In this document: positions 23,150 to 40,040 of the stretch, one piece after another
How the letters are laid out: each line of letters starts with the position of its first letter
Numbering within the stretch: the first letter of the stretch is position 1
From: Candidatus Altimarinota bacterium
GTDB taxonomy: Bacteria; Patescibacteriota; Gracilibacteria; Absconditabacterales; Absconditicoccaceae
DNA: 64,000 bases
Direction: 5' to 3'
Assembly: GCA_027046965.1 (NCBI GenBank)
Contig: JALTWR010000008.1
Span: forward strand, 85,324-149,323
Position numbers and translations under genes: made by a program
Notes under the pieces: generated by a model
Told to the model about the DNA's origin: nothing
Database searches by the model: none
Seen by the model: only the letters and a program-made list of their open reading frames with translations

Positions 23150-23189
23150 TGTTAGTATTTAGATTTTACACAGTTAATTAAAATTCAAA

Positions 23190-23570
23190 ATGGCGTTATC
23201 AGAAAAAGCACAGAAAATTATTGATTTGGTAAAGGAATTAAGTGTGGTAGAATTAAATGAACTTGTTAAGGCTCTAGAAGAGGAGTTTGGTGTTAGTGCG
23301 GCACCTGTTATGGTTGCTGGATGAGCTGCAGCTGGTTGAGAAGAGGCTGGTGGAGCTAAGGATTCTTTTGATGTAGAGTTGACAGAAATAGGAGATCAAA
23401 AAATTAACGTTATAAAGGTGGTTAAAGCTGAGTTGGGCTTGGGCCTTAAAGATGCGAAAGAGTTGGTTGAAAAAGCTCCTGTAGTTATTAAAGAGGGGGC
23501 TAAGCCTGAAGAAGCTGAAGCGTTGAAGGTAAAATTGGAAGAAGCTGGAGCCAAAGTTACTTTGAAATAA
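23190..23570 (+). CDS. rplL: ribosomal protein bL12 (L7/L12)
   Basis: A 126-residue stalk protein that recruits translation GTPases. The N-terminal dimerisation helix ([20 protein letters not shown]), a flexible Ala/Gly hinge (VAGGAAAGGEEAGG, with two TGA codons) and the globular C-terminal domain ([40 protein letters not shown]) are all normal. It is of full length. There is no Shine-Dalgarno; ATG follows an AATTCAAA stretch. Confidence 0.97.
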
Positions 23571-23596
23571 TATTTAATTATTTATTCTAAGCTATA

Positions 23597-24256
23597 ATGG
23601 CTATTTCTTTGGAAGAAGTTGTAAAAAATAAGGGATATATAGGAGGGCTTAAGTCGGATGCTAATCCCAAAACTAGAGATTGGTGGGTTGATGTGATAGA
23701 TTGAGTGGTTATTTTGGATCCTCAAAAAGTGGCAGTTGCTGTAGAAAAGTTAAAAGCTGCTATTGATGAGGCAGTATCATCTGGCAAGAAGGTATTGATA
23801 ATTTATGAAAAGAGCTTGCTTAGAGAGGAGATCGAGCAAATGGCTGCTAAAAAAGGGGTGTACTATCTTAATTACAAAGTGCCAGGAGGTATTCTTACAA
23901 ACTTTGATACTATATTAAAGAGGGTTAGGTCGATGAATGAGTTGAGAGACTTTATCAATTCTCCTCAGTTCCAGCTATTGACTAAAAAAGAAAAATTAAC
24001 TAAAGAGAGGGAGTTACAAAAGCTAGAGATGGTTTATAAGGGGATCAAAGATCTTGATTCACATCCAGACTTAGTTATAGTTGTGGATGGTATGTATAAA
24101 CCTTCTTTGCTAGACGAAGTTAAAAAGTCTAGGATTCCTTATTTTGTAATAACTTCACCATCTTTAAATAGAGAGTTGGATGAAGATAGGATTGTTGTTA
24201 CTAATGTTCAAAGTTATAAGGCATTAAGGAGTTTGTTGGAGTATGTGTTATCTTAG
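23597..24256 (+). CDS. rpsB: ribosomal protein uS2
   Basis: A 219-residue small-subunit protein. Although divergent at its N-terminus (MAISLEEVVKNKGYIGGLKS), it keeps the S2 pattern: VIDGVVILDPQKV, KVLIIYEKSLLREEIEQMA, the PGGILTNFDTI block, LPDLVIVVDG-like HPDLVIVVDGMYK, and the closing ITSPSLNRELDEDRIVVTN. It is shorter than E. coli S2 (241). The usual partner tsf lies one gene downstream. Confidence 0.93.
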
Positions 24257-24278
24257 AGATTTATTATTCACCTAGAAT

Positions 24279-24701
24279 ATGACTAAGTATGACTTTAGTG
24301 GACTGCTTAGTTGAGATTACATCCCTTCTGAGCTAGAGAGAAGGAGGGCTGTGCTTTATTACCTGCTTGTATGAATCTTAACCTCATCTGGGAAGGTCAA
24401 AAGTGAGTATGAAGAGTGGCACTTTAGACAGGCGATTTGATGGTGGTTGGTGTTTATTCTTATTTGGATTTTGAGTGTGCCTCTCTCTATGCTATTGGCT
24501 CTAGGAATTGGATTTGTTGCTTGGTTTATATGATTTGTGTTAATTGTTGGTTGGCTGGTCCTTTGAGGTTATCTGGTAAAAAATGCTTTGGATGGTAAGG
24601 TGGTGGTGGATAAAAAAGGCAAAAAAATGATATTATTCCCTTTTTTAAAGGGACTTGGAGACTGGGTAAGAGAGGTTTTTAATGCTGAAGAGGATAAATA
24701 G
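24279..24701 (+). CDS. membrane protein, DUF4870/Tic20-like
   Basis: A 140-residue protein between rpsB and tsf with two to three hydrophobic segments (WWLVFILIWILSVPLSMLLA and a Gly-rich second segment where TGA codes Gly). The pattern LYYLLVGIL...E..HFRQAIGWW followed by two helices and a short hydrophilic tail resembles DUF4870/Tic20-like small membrane proteins. Function is unknown. The family match is by eye only. ATG 24279 lies 22 bases after rpsB. Confidence 0.7.
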
Positions 24702-24734
24702 GATATAATTTATTTCAAAAATATAACTATAGCA

Positions 24735-25535
24735 ATGAAGGTAGATATAAAATTGGTGAAGCAATTAAGAGATATGACCAAAGCTCCTTTTAAGGATGTG
24801 AAAGATGCTTTGGAAGAGGCTTGAGGTGACTTGGATAAAGCGGTGGAAATATTAAAGGCAAAAGGGGCTGCCAAGGCAGCTAAAAAAGCTGATAGAGAGA
24901 CAAAAGAAGGTATTGTAAAGGTATTAGAAACTGACTCTTGAGTGTTTGGAGTAAAACTTTGATGTGAAACAGATTTTGTGGCAAAAAATGATATGTTTTT
25001 GGAGCTAGCTGATATGATCCTTCAAAAAACTGCTTGAAGAGGTGAGTTTTTTGGTTCGTGGGAAGATGCGCCAGAAGATCTAAAATCTGAGTTAACATCT
25101 TTGGTCCAAGAATATATAGGTAAGATAGGTGAGAATCTTAAAATATTAGATTTATTCGCTATTTCTAAAGAAACGCCTGTGTATGTATATGTGCATCCTG
25201 GTAATAGAGTTGTTTCATTGGTGTTTTATAAAGGAGATGAAGGAGTGGCAAAAGAAGTAGCATTGCAGGTTGCGGCTATGAGCCCATCCTTTAAGGATGT
25301 GGCTTCTATTCCTAAGCAGGAATTAGAAGACCTTAGAGCTAAATTTAAACAAGAATTAGCTGATTCAAACAAACCTGATGATATAGTAGAAAAGATAATA
25401 GAAGGTAAATTAGCAAAGGTCTTTGAGGAGATGGTTTTGGAAGAGCAGCCTTATATTAGAGATGATACTCAAAAGATGAAGGATGTTATGAGAGATAAAA
25501 TAGAAGTAGTAGAATTTAGGAGATTTAGTATATAA
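24735..25535 (+). CDS. tsf: translation elongation factor Ts
   Basis: A 266-residue nucleotide-exchange factor for EF-Tu. The N-terminal UBA-like domain is VKQLRDMTKAPFKDVKDALE, followed by the GDLDKAVEILKAKG block. The core TDFVAKN motif is exact (LGCETDFVAKNDMFLEL), with its Gly from TGA. The C-terminal dimerisation region has VYVYVHPGNRVVSLV and EVALQVAAMSPSF. It is of full length. ATG 24735 gives the standard start. Confidence 0.97.
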
Positions 25536-25544
25536 AATTAAACA

Positions 25545-25928
25545 ATGGCTAGATATGAACTAGTGGCTTTATTGGATCCTAGATTGCCTCAGGAGGAAGT
25601 AGAGGCTTTGGGTAAAAAGCTTAGATGATTTTTTGATGATTCTGCACTTAAGGATGAGGATGATATTGGTTTGTTGCCTTTGGAGTATGCTATTAAAGGT
25701 GTGGATAGAGCTTATTTCTTATCATTGCTGTTGGATGTTGAGCCTGCTATGCTGGAAGAGATTAGGAAAAAAATATCCTTGGAAAAAGGGGTTTTGAGGT
25801 TCTTTTTTTACAAAATGTGACCTAAAGATAAGTTTTTTAAGTTTAAGGAGTTAAATGCTAAGTTGGAAGAATCTTTATCAAAAGCAGATGAAATATCTTG
25901 AGAATTTGGAGAAATGAATATGAGCTAA
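25545..25928 (+). CDS. rpsF: ribosomal protein bS6
   Basis: A 127-residue small-subunit protein that pairs with S18 in the central domain of 30S. It starts MARYELVALLDPRLPQEEVE, typical for S6, followed by a PLEYAIKGVDRAYFLSLLLD strand (the family's KLAYPI-kG-YvlL) and a divergent acidic tail. It begins the conserved rpsF-ssb-rpsR trio. TGA encodes Gly at KLRGFFD, YKMGPK and ISGEFG. Confidence 0.92.
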
Positions 25929-25964
25929 TGATTTTAGATTTTATAATATTAAGCATACTGTAAA

Positions 25965-26372
25965 ATGCCAGGACAAAGAAGTGTAAACGAAGTTATTATG
26001 ATTGGATGGGTAGCTAATGACCCTCAACTTAAAGAGAGTCAAAGTGGTCAAAAACTAACAGTATTTAATTTGGGTACAAGAAGGTTTTGGACCACTAAAG
26101 ATGGTGAGCCAAGAGAAGAGGTTCAATATCACAAAGTTGCAACTTGGGGGAAGTTGGCAGAAAGGGCTCACAAGATCCTTTCAAAGGGAAGAAGAGTTTA
26201 TATTAGAGGTTATTTGCACAATAGAAAGATTGAAGTGGAAGGAGAGGAGAAACCAAGGGTTATAACAGAGGTGGTAGTTAATGATTTGTTGTTGTTGGAT
26301 AGGAGGAGGAATGGAGATAGAAAAGAAGAGAATGGTGTTGAAGAAGAAGTTGCTAATGGAGAGGAGGAATAA
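25965..26372 (+). CDS. ssb: single-stranded DNA-binding protein
   Basis: A 135-residue OB-fold protein. It starts MPGQRSVNEVIMIGWVANDP, with the SSB-type NxVxLxGxLxxDP strand, then LTVFNLGTRRFW, VQYHKVATWGKLAERAHKIL and GRRVYIRGYLHNRKIE, the usual family blocks. The tail is acidic, but it ends in EEVANGEEE rather than the DDIPF tip that recruits partners in E. coli. It lies between rpsF and rpsR as in most bacteria. It has no TGA codons. Confidence 0.95.
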   Translation: MPGQRSVNEVIMIGWVANDPQLKESQSGQKLTVFNLGTRRFWTTKDGEPREEVQYHKVATWGKLAERAHKILSKGRRVYIRGYLHNRKIEVEGEEKPRVITEVVVNDLLLLDRRRNGDRKEENGVEEEVANGEEE

Positions 26373-26402
26373 TAAATGTTTTATATTTATTGAGGTTAAG
26401 TA

Positions 26403-26603
26403 ATGAAAAAAACTTTTTTTGCTGATTCCAAAAATCATGAGTATATAAATTGGAAGGCGGTATCAGCTCTTAAAAAATATGTAACAAGATTTGGAGATAT
26501 TAAACCTAGAAAGTATACCTGAGTTAGTGTTAAGGTTCAAAAAAAGATAAGGAAGAGTATCATAAGAGCAAGAGAACTAGGCTTGCTTCCATATATTCGT
26601 TAG
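26403..26603 (+). CDS. rpsR: ribosomal protein bS18
   Basis: A 66-residue small-subunit protein. The S18 core is clear: the YINWKAVSALKKYVTRFGDI block, then KPRKYTGVSVKVQKKIRKSI and RARELGLLPYIR, which matches the family's kiTG-s-kqQR-l-aIKRAR-lgLLPy. The TG Gly is TGA. It is short at the N-terminus (MKKTFFADSKNHE). It belongs to the rpsF-ssb-rpsR unit. Confidence 0.95.
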
Positions 26604-26644
26604 TAAAGCGGATTTGGAGAGTTTTATTAGATTTGTTTTTCAAG

Positions 26645-26824
26645 ATGGCAACTAAACTTAATAGAGTCAGGAAATATAAATGGAGTAAAAGAATTAAGAC
26701 CCATTGATTTAGAGCTAGAATTAAAACTAAAGATTGAAAAAAAGTGTTGTTGCGTAGAATGAGAAAAGGAAGGAAGGTTTTAACTGTATCAGATTACAAG
26801 AGGAAATTCGGTCCTTGAGCTTAA
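26645..26824 (+). CDS. rpmH: ribosomal protein bL34
   Basis: A 59-residue basic protein with the L34 signature THGFRARIKTKDGKKVLLRR followed by MRKGRKVLTVSD. The N-terminus (MATKLNRVRKYKWSKRIK) differs from the usual MKRTYQP, and there is a short C-terminal extension ending GPGA. L34 normally lies next to rnpA and dnaA; here it closes a ribosomal run before rpoB, so synteny is altered. Two TGA-Gly codons fall in the core and one in the tail. Confidence 0.88.
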
Positions 26825-26900
26825 GAGATTACATCTTCTTTAATATTTACCCTGATGGGTTTATGAAATTATTATCTTGTTTTAGATGGTGATATATGCT

Positions 26901-26930
26901 AACCCCTATTGTAAAATGGATAGGGGGTTT
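26901..26930 (+). promoter_or_regulatory. hairpin in the rpmH-rpoB intergenic region
   Basis: AACCCCTAT at 26901-26909 can pair with ATAGGGGGTT at 26920-26929, with a 10-base loop and one bulged G. It is not followed by a T-run (TGTCC follows), so it is not a normal terminator. It sits 47 bases before rpoB and may be an RNA-processing site or an attenuator separating the ribosomal genes from rpoBC. Confidence 0.4.
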
Positions 26931-26976
26931 GTCCTAATAATGGAAAAAAGTGTTTATTAAATAAAATTTTTTCATC

Positions 26977-30525
<3,549 letters not shown>

Positions 30526-30547
30526 AAAATTTTATATTAACTTATAA

Positions 30548-34420
<3,873 letters not shown>

Positions 34421-34459
34421 TTTATTGGATAGTTTTTTTCAATTTTATGACTTGTTTTA

Positions 34460-34490
34460 CCTCCTTCCATATAGGAAGGGGGCTTTTTTA
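34460..34490 (+). terminator. Rho-independent terminator of rpoBC
   Basis: Stem CCTCCTTCC (34460-34468), loop ATATA, GGAAGGGGG (34474-34482, one G-T pair), then CTTTTTTA. It lies 40 bases after the rpoC TAA and 12 bases before the 3' end of the convergent thyX-like gene; on the opposite strand the tail is weaker. Confidence 0.85.
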
Positions 34491-34501
34491 TGTTTTTGAG
34501 A

Positions 34502-35851
34502 TTATTTAACTTGGATATCTTGCAACCCTCTTTTAATGTCAAAATCTATATCTTCATTGTCCAAAAATAGTTTTATGTTGTGCTTTTGTTCAATATACTT
34601 TCATATTTGGTGTGCGACTTTTCTTAATGTTGGGTGGACGAATCTTGTTGATCTAAGTTCCGCCAAATATACTAAAGCTGGAAGTGTTCATTGTAAAAAA
34701 TTAGTAGTGAGGTATCACATAGGAATATAATATTGCCTTATCTCTGGGGATATATCAAGCTGATCTGTTAATTGTTTTATTTCCTTAAGGTGTTTTTGAG
34801 CTTCTTTTTGCAATTCTTTGGGTAGTTGTTGAATGTACCAAGGGTGAAATCCTATTTTGTCTGTTAATAGGGGCATTTGCTGATCTGGGGCTCTATGTCT
34901 TTGTAAATCTCTAAAAGACCCAAAGTCTAGCAAAAACTTAAAACTTATTATCCCTAAGCTATTGAGAAATTGAGGGAGTTCTGTTTTAGCATTAGGTCTT
35001 TGCTCTAAAAGTGGTTGATATTTTTTAACCTGCTTTGTGTCTATATTATCCTTGTAAACCTCGAATTCAGGATATGGATACTCAAAAAAGTAATAAAAAT
35101 CTTTTGATAACTCGGCGTATCTTTCTGTATCTTCATAAGTTTTAGTGGTGAAAGAGTTTGGATATTTTTGGATGCTAACCTGTAAAATAGCTTTGGCAAC
35201 TTCTCTTACTTCTTCAAGAGGATGGTGATTGAGCCGTAAGATTCTATCTTGTATTTGCCTTAGATTGCTGTGCCAGGCTAAATTAGTTGATGTTCAGGCT
35301 GGCAAAAACCCTCTTGCTATATCAAAGGCCTTGGCATTTATGGCTTTTTGCCAAATACTCTCTTTTTGATCTGGATTTCTAGGATACTTTTTTGCTAAAT
35401 GATTTTTTAGGGGAGGCAAAATATTTAAATAAAATTGTCTTTGCTTTTCTTGAATCTGTTCTCCTAGCGATGTTCAACTTGGGTTGTGAATCTTTTGTTT
35501 TGAAAAATCAATATACCTTGTTGAACTCTCTTGTCCAGAATATAATTTGTGATGTTGAATGGCCTTAGCAGCTAGCATACTTATTCATTCAACGAAGAGT
35601 GTAGCAGAGCCACAATCTCCGATGCTTTTATGTCCATATCATACATAAAATTTGCTCATAAAATTGGCTGCTCATTTTTGTTTGAGAATTTCAAGATGGT
35701 GCTTAATTCAGCCTGTGGAGCGAGAGTGTAATGCTTGTAACATAGCTTCTGCTTCAGCATCTATTACAGCTCAGGTATCCAAAATATAAACGTTAGCTCA
35801 AGAGGAAGTTTGAACGTGTAAATGCTGGAGTTTATTTAGATCTTTTTGCAT
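34502..35851 (-). CDS. thyX: double-domain ThyX-like flavin-dependent thymidylate synthase
   Basis: A 449-residue protein that looks like two fused ThyX domains. ThyX makes dTMP from dUMP with FAD, NADPH and methylene-tetrahydrofolate. The first half has GHKSIGDCGSATLFVEGIS and then HHKLYSGQESSTRYIDFS (residues 100-117), aligned with the RHRxxSxNExSxRY motif: the Ser, Gln/Glu and SxRY part is kept, but RHR is HHK. The second half has FRDLQRHRAPDQQMPLL (RHR at 318-320) but lacks the SxRY part. The two halves thus hold complementary pieces of the active site. It is usually about 220-250 residues as a single domain. No thyA is seen in the window. Monocistronic. Confidence 0.8.
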
Positions 35852-36029
35852 GATAGAAATTTAATTGTTAAATCTAACTACAGAGTAAAAATTTTGGACT
35901 ATAAATCTAGGAAAGGTTGATTAAAAATTTATTGCTTTTATTTGTTTTGTTGTTGTCTTGAAAAAAGAAACTAAATTATTATTATCCTTGGTACTGTGAA
36001 AGTTTTTTATATTGTCAACAAAGTGGTAA

Positions 36030-36308
36030 ATGGCTCACAAGAAAGCGGCTGGTAGTGCCAAGAATCTTAGAGACTCAAAGCCTAAGTATCGTTGAGTTAA
36101 ATTGTTTGGTGGACAGTTTGCAAAAGCTGGTAATGTTATTGTTCGTCAAAAAGGCGAAAAATATTATCCGGGATCAGGAACCTATATGAGTAAAGATTTT
36201 ACTATTCATGCAAAAATGGATGGTATAGTGAAATTTGCCAAAAAAGTAGTTAGAAAGTTTGATGGCAGAAGATTTGAAAAAACTATGGTGATGATAGAGC
36301 CTAAATAG
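36030..36308 (+). CDS. rpmA: ribosomal protein bL27
   Basis: A 92-residue large-subunit protein near the peptidyl-transferase centre. It starts MAHKKAAGSAKNLRDSKPKY, without the cleavable N-terminal extension known from Firmicutes, then GVKLFGGQFAKAGNVIVRQK and PGSGTYMSKDFTIHAKMDG, as in other L27 proteins. L21 (rplU), its usual neighbour, is not upstream. It opens the rpmA-rpmF-nusB-rnc-secF-dcd run. The 180 bases upstream hold no other gene that I can see. Confidence 0.96.
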
Positions 36309-36336
36309 ATATTTTATAAAATTTTAAAGTAGAAAA

Positions 36337-36564
36337 ATGGCTGTTCAAAAAAAGAAGGTATCCAAAACAAGATCGCATAGAAGGCATTCAACTTGGGAGA
36401 CTAAAAAGCTCAAAAAAATTACTAATAAGTTAAATATAGTTAGATGTCCAAACTGTGGAGAAGAAATTTTAGCTCATAGAGTATGTCCAAATTGTGGATA
36501 TTACAAATGAGAGCAAATAATCACAATTAAAGTTAAGTCCAAGGAAAATGTGGTTGAAGCTTAG
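36337..36564 (+). CDS. rpmF: ribosomal protein bL32
   Basis: A 75-residue protein. It starts MAVQKKKVSKTRSHRRHSTW, typical for L32, followed by a four-Cys zinc ribbon, CPNCGEEILAHRVCPNCGYY. The Cys-containing form suggests a zinc-bound L32. The YKGEQI Gly is TGA. It is spaced 28 bases after rpmA. Confidence 0.95.
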
Positions 36565-36597
36565 TTTTATTGTTGGGTAAAGTTATTTAAATAAGAT

Positions 36598-37155
36598 ATG
36601 GTAAATATTCGTGGTAGGATTATAGCGAGAAAAGCAGTGTTCATTTACTTTTATATGAGGTATTTTTGGGAGTTTTTGCCCAGGCAAGACTGGGTATTGG
36701 ATGACGTTTATCAAGCAGTGAAGGCGGCTTTGCTTAAGGAGATTGATTACAGTGAGTTCAAAAAACAGTTGGAGTTAAGTCAAAGTCAGCTAAAGGATCG
36801 AGAAAATATGATTAGTTATGTATTGAATAATTTTTTTCAAAAAGAGATAGATATTGTAGATGGGGCGTATATAGATAAAGTTGCCCCTTTTTTTGATGAA
36901 TTTAAAAATGAAGTAGAACAAAAGGTAGATCTTTTGGCTCGCTCATTTAAATTTGAAGAAATGGATATTGTGGATAGAGCTATTTTTTTACTAGGGTATG
37001 TAGAAAAAAGGAAAGTGGGAACAGAACCAAAGTTGATTCTTAATGAGATGATAGAATTAGCGAAAAGATATTGAGATGAGGGATCCTCAAAGTTGATTAA
37101 CGGAATAGGTCATCATCTAATAATAGAAGAGAGTGTGGTTGAAAAAAATAACTAA
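36598..37155 (+). CDS. nusB: transcription antitermination factor NusB
   Basis: A 185-residue all-helical protein. The N-terminal GRIIARKAVFIYFYMRYFWE resembles the NusB RxxArexalqaLYq start, and the C-terminal EEMDIVDRAIFLLGYVEKRK, then TEPKLILNEMIELAKRYGDE and LINGIGHHL, match the family's VDraILRlavyEl...p..vvinEaVelAK.fg...s..FVNGvL. It is longer than typical (about 140) by an extended middle. NusB works with NusE (S10) on rRNA antitermination. The neighbouring rpmF and rnc fit an RNA-biogenesis unit. Confidence 0.88.
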
Positions 37156-37200
37156 ACTCCTAAAATAACGAAGGTAATTACTTAAATTAGTGTTTGCAAG

Positions 37201-37953
37201 ATGGCTATAAAAGAGTGGGAGATAGCAATTAACAAAAAACTTCCTCAGCGAGAGGCGTACCTAAAAAAATTGGGAATAAATATAGACGAAGTCAAGGATA
37301 AGCAACTGCTGGCTACTGCTTTTATCCATAAATCTTTTGCAGCTGATTATAAGGATATTGTCCCTTATAATGAAAGATTAGAATTTGTGTGAGACGCAAT
37401 ATTGTGAGGTGTGGTAGCAAAATATTTGTATTTAACACTAACAGATCAATCTGAGTCAGTTCTTACTTTGTACAAAATAGCTTTGGTTAGAGAGGAAATG
37501 TTAGCTGAAGTCGCATTAGAAATTGACTTGGCTCATCAGATTTTAGTGGGCAAAGGAGAGCAAAAAAGAGGTGGTAACTTTAAAAATAAAATTTTAGCTG
37601 ATAGTCTGGAGGCTTTGATAGGATATATATATTTAGATTTATGATATGAGGAAGTAGAAAAATTCATTAAAAACACTGTGCTCAAAAAGTTACCAAAAGT
37701 TGGAGAAAAAGTAAACATTAAGTCTTATAAGACAAGCTTGCAGGAGCTAATCCAAAAAAAATACAAGACATTGCCCACCTATAAGGATTTTGTTAATGAA
37801 ACAGATGATAGAGGGAATCCCCTTACTTTTAGATCTGAAGTATGGGTTAAGGGGCAAAAAGTTGCTCAGTGAATAGGTCCTAACAAAAAAAAAGCTCAGG
37901 AAGATGCAGCTAAAATAGCATATGAGGCTCTTCTGAATGGAAAAACCAATTAA
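37201..37953 (+). CDS. rnc: ribonuclease III
   Basis: A 250-residue double-strand-specific endoribonuclease for rRNA and mRNA processing. The signature NERLEFVGDAILGGVVAKYL begins at residue 58; Gly64 is TGA, and the catalytic Asp65 follows. The second catalytic block is ILADSLEALIGYIYLDLG. The C-terminal dsRBD (KTSLQELIQKKYKTLPTYKD, then GPNKKKAQEDAAKIAYEAL) is complete. It is of normal length. secF follows after 25 bases. Confidence 0.96.
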
Positions 37954-37978
37954 ATTTATCTAGTTAATAGTAAAACCT

Positions 37979-38923
37979 ATGAAAACAGCGTGGGATATTG
38001 TAGGGAAATGGCCTTTGTGGGTATGAATTGCTCTTACATGGATGGTGGCAGCTTTGTTCTTGTTTTTTAACAATATGAGATTAAGTATTGAATTTACCGG
38101 ATGAGCTCAAGCCAAAATTGCCAATCTTTCTGGGGCTGATAGGCTGAGTGAGGATCTCAAGAGTTACTTGTCGTCCCAAGGATATGAAGATATACAGATA
38201 GGAGTGGCCAAAGAAGGGGCATATCATACAGTGCTTATAAAAGCTGCTATACCTAAGGATCAAGATGCTATTCAGTTTTCAGATATGGTCAAAGGTTTTT
38301 TGCTTTCTCATGGATATGTAAAAAATGTTGATGATATACTTTCTTTCTCTTTAGTATGACCTAGCATAGGGGATTATATGAAAAAATCAGCTGTGAAGGC
38401 TATCATATGGGCATTGATATTAATTGTTGTATATATGCTTTTTGCATTTGCATCCATTAGGGAGCATATATCACCTTTGCTTTTAGCATTGGTAACACTG
38501 TTTACATTGCTTTTTGACGTAAGTAGTGCGGCAGGGTTTTATGGACTGTGGGAAGCTATAAACCCAACTATTCAGGTAAATAGCATATTTATAATAGGGG
38601 TATTGATTATTATGGGTTATAGCATTAACGATACTATTATAATTTTTGATAGGATTAGGGAAAATCTTATCTTAGAAGACTCTAAGCTCAAAAAAGGTAA
38701 AATTACTGAAAAAGAAGTTTTCAATAAATCTTTGTGGCAAACAATGCGTAGGTCCATAGGAACCTCTCTTTCCACCTTGCTAGCTTTGTTCGCTTTATTT
38801 TTATTTGGAACAGAAATCTTAAAGATTTTTGCAGTTGTTGTTTGAGTTGGTGTGATAGCTGGTACTTATAGTTCTATATTTGTGGCAGCACCTCTTGCGT
38901 ATTTCCTATCAGGTAAAAAGTAA
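37979..38923 (+). CDS. secF: preprotein translocase subunit SecF
   Basis: A 314-residue membrane protein with six TM segments. SecF works with SecD to drive late steps of Sec export with the proton gradient. TM1 is followed by LSIEFTGGAQAKI (the family's D/E-F-x-GG motif, one Gly from TGA), a periplasmic domain (residues 45-125), and the conserved TM4-5 loop GYSINDTIIIFDRIRENL. The C-terminal RRSIGTSLSTLLALFALFLF is also typical. SecD is not adjacent, which is unusual as secD usually precedes secF. Confidence 0.95.
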
Positions 38924-38924
38924 G

Positions 38925-39977
38925 ATGCTCGTTTTGGTAGATAAGGATATTAAAAAATTGCTTTCTCAAAAAGCTTTGAGATCCCTTAGTAGGTCATCGT
39001 TGGATGCATTTGTACAACCAGCCAGCTTGGACTTACCTGTTGGTAAAGAAATTTTTTTGGTGGACCAGAAGTTTTTACCCCTATGATGATCTGTAGAAAA
39101 GCATCTGTTAAGACATCAAGTAAAGAAAGTTAGGCTTCGCAGATGAGAGAAATATACTTTATTTAAAGGGCAAACTTATCTGATTCCTGTTTTAGATATA
39201 TCTTTGCCAGAAGGTATTGAATGAAGACTTTCTCCCAAAAGTAGTATAGGAAGGATAGACTTACTCGTTAGAGGAGTCTTTGATAATGTGGCAATGTATG
39301 ATATCATCCCTACTTGAAGCAAATGAAGGTTGCGACTTGAGGTTACTCCTCAATCTTTTAATGTGGATATTAGTCCAGGGGTATCTCTTTCTCAGCTTAT
39401 GTTTTTGGCTGGACAAAAAAGAGGGGAAATAAAGGTAGAGGAGCTCAAGGAGCAAATACTGCTGTCCTCAAATCACTCTATGATGGTTGATGGTAAATTA
39501 GTTTTTACTATTGATTTGGAGTGAGAAGTTGTATGATACAAGGCTATAAGCACCTCCAAAGTTATAGATTTAACTAAGACTTCGTTTTACAATCCGGAAG
39601 ACTTTTTTAAGCCAGTTAAGCTAGATCCTTGTAAAGCATTTAAAAGGCTTACTTTGAGGGCTGGAGACTTTTATATTTTTGCTACTAAAGAAATAATTAA
39701 TGTGCCTTTAAATATTGCCTTGGAATGGCAGCCTTTTTCTCATTTGTTGGGAGAATTAAGAGTTCATTATGCATGATTTTTTGATCCAGGATTTAGAGCA
39801 AAGGGAGTTATGGAAGTGCGTGCTCGGGAAAACATTAAACTTTATGATGGGCAACCTATTGGAATGTTTGAAATATATTTTACCAAATGAGCTCCGGCTA
39901 CGCCGTATTGAAGTGCTGGTAATAATTATCAGGGACAAAAATGACCTAGATTAGCAAAATTCTTTAAAGAAAACTAA
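38925..39977 (+). CDS. dcd: dCTP deaminase, double-domain type
   Basis: A 350-residue nucleotide enzyme of the dUTPase/Dcd fold, about twice the length of ordinary Dcd (about 190). The first half has DAFVQPASLDLPVGKEIFLV and LSPKSSIGRIDLLVRG, the usual SSxxR block. The second half repeats the fold, with LRAGDFYIFATKEIINVPLN and HYAGFFDPGFRAKGVMEVRA, the GxxDPGF-x-G motif. This arrangement matches the two-repeat dCTP deaminase known from Alphaproteobacteria. It would supply dUTP or dUMP for ThyX. ATG overlaps no gene and follows the secF stop by one base. Confidence 0.85.
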
Positions 39978-39983
39978 ATAGTT

Positions 39984-40011
39984 TTGCAAAAAACCAGTTT
40001 TTAAGTATAGT
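39984..40011 (+). promoter_or_regulatory. predicted promoter for the Rel gene
   Basis: TTGCAA at 39984-39989, a 16-base spacer, TATAGT at 40006-40011, 30 bases before ATG 40041. Confidence 0.5.
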
Positions 40012-40040
40012 TTTTAGTGTCTACTTTTTAAACAAGCTCG

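Noticed and set aside
26901..26930. Terminator between rpmH and rpoB
   Set aside because: The hairpin is real but lacks a T-run, so it is recorded as a regulatory hairpin only.
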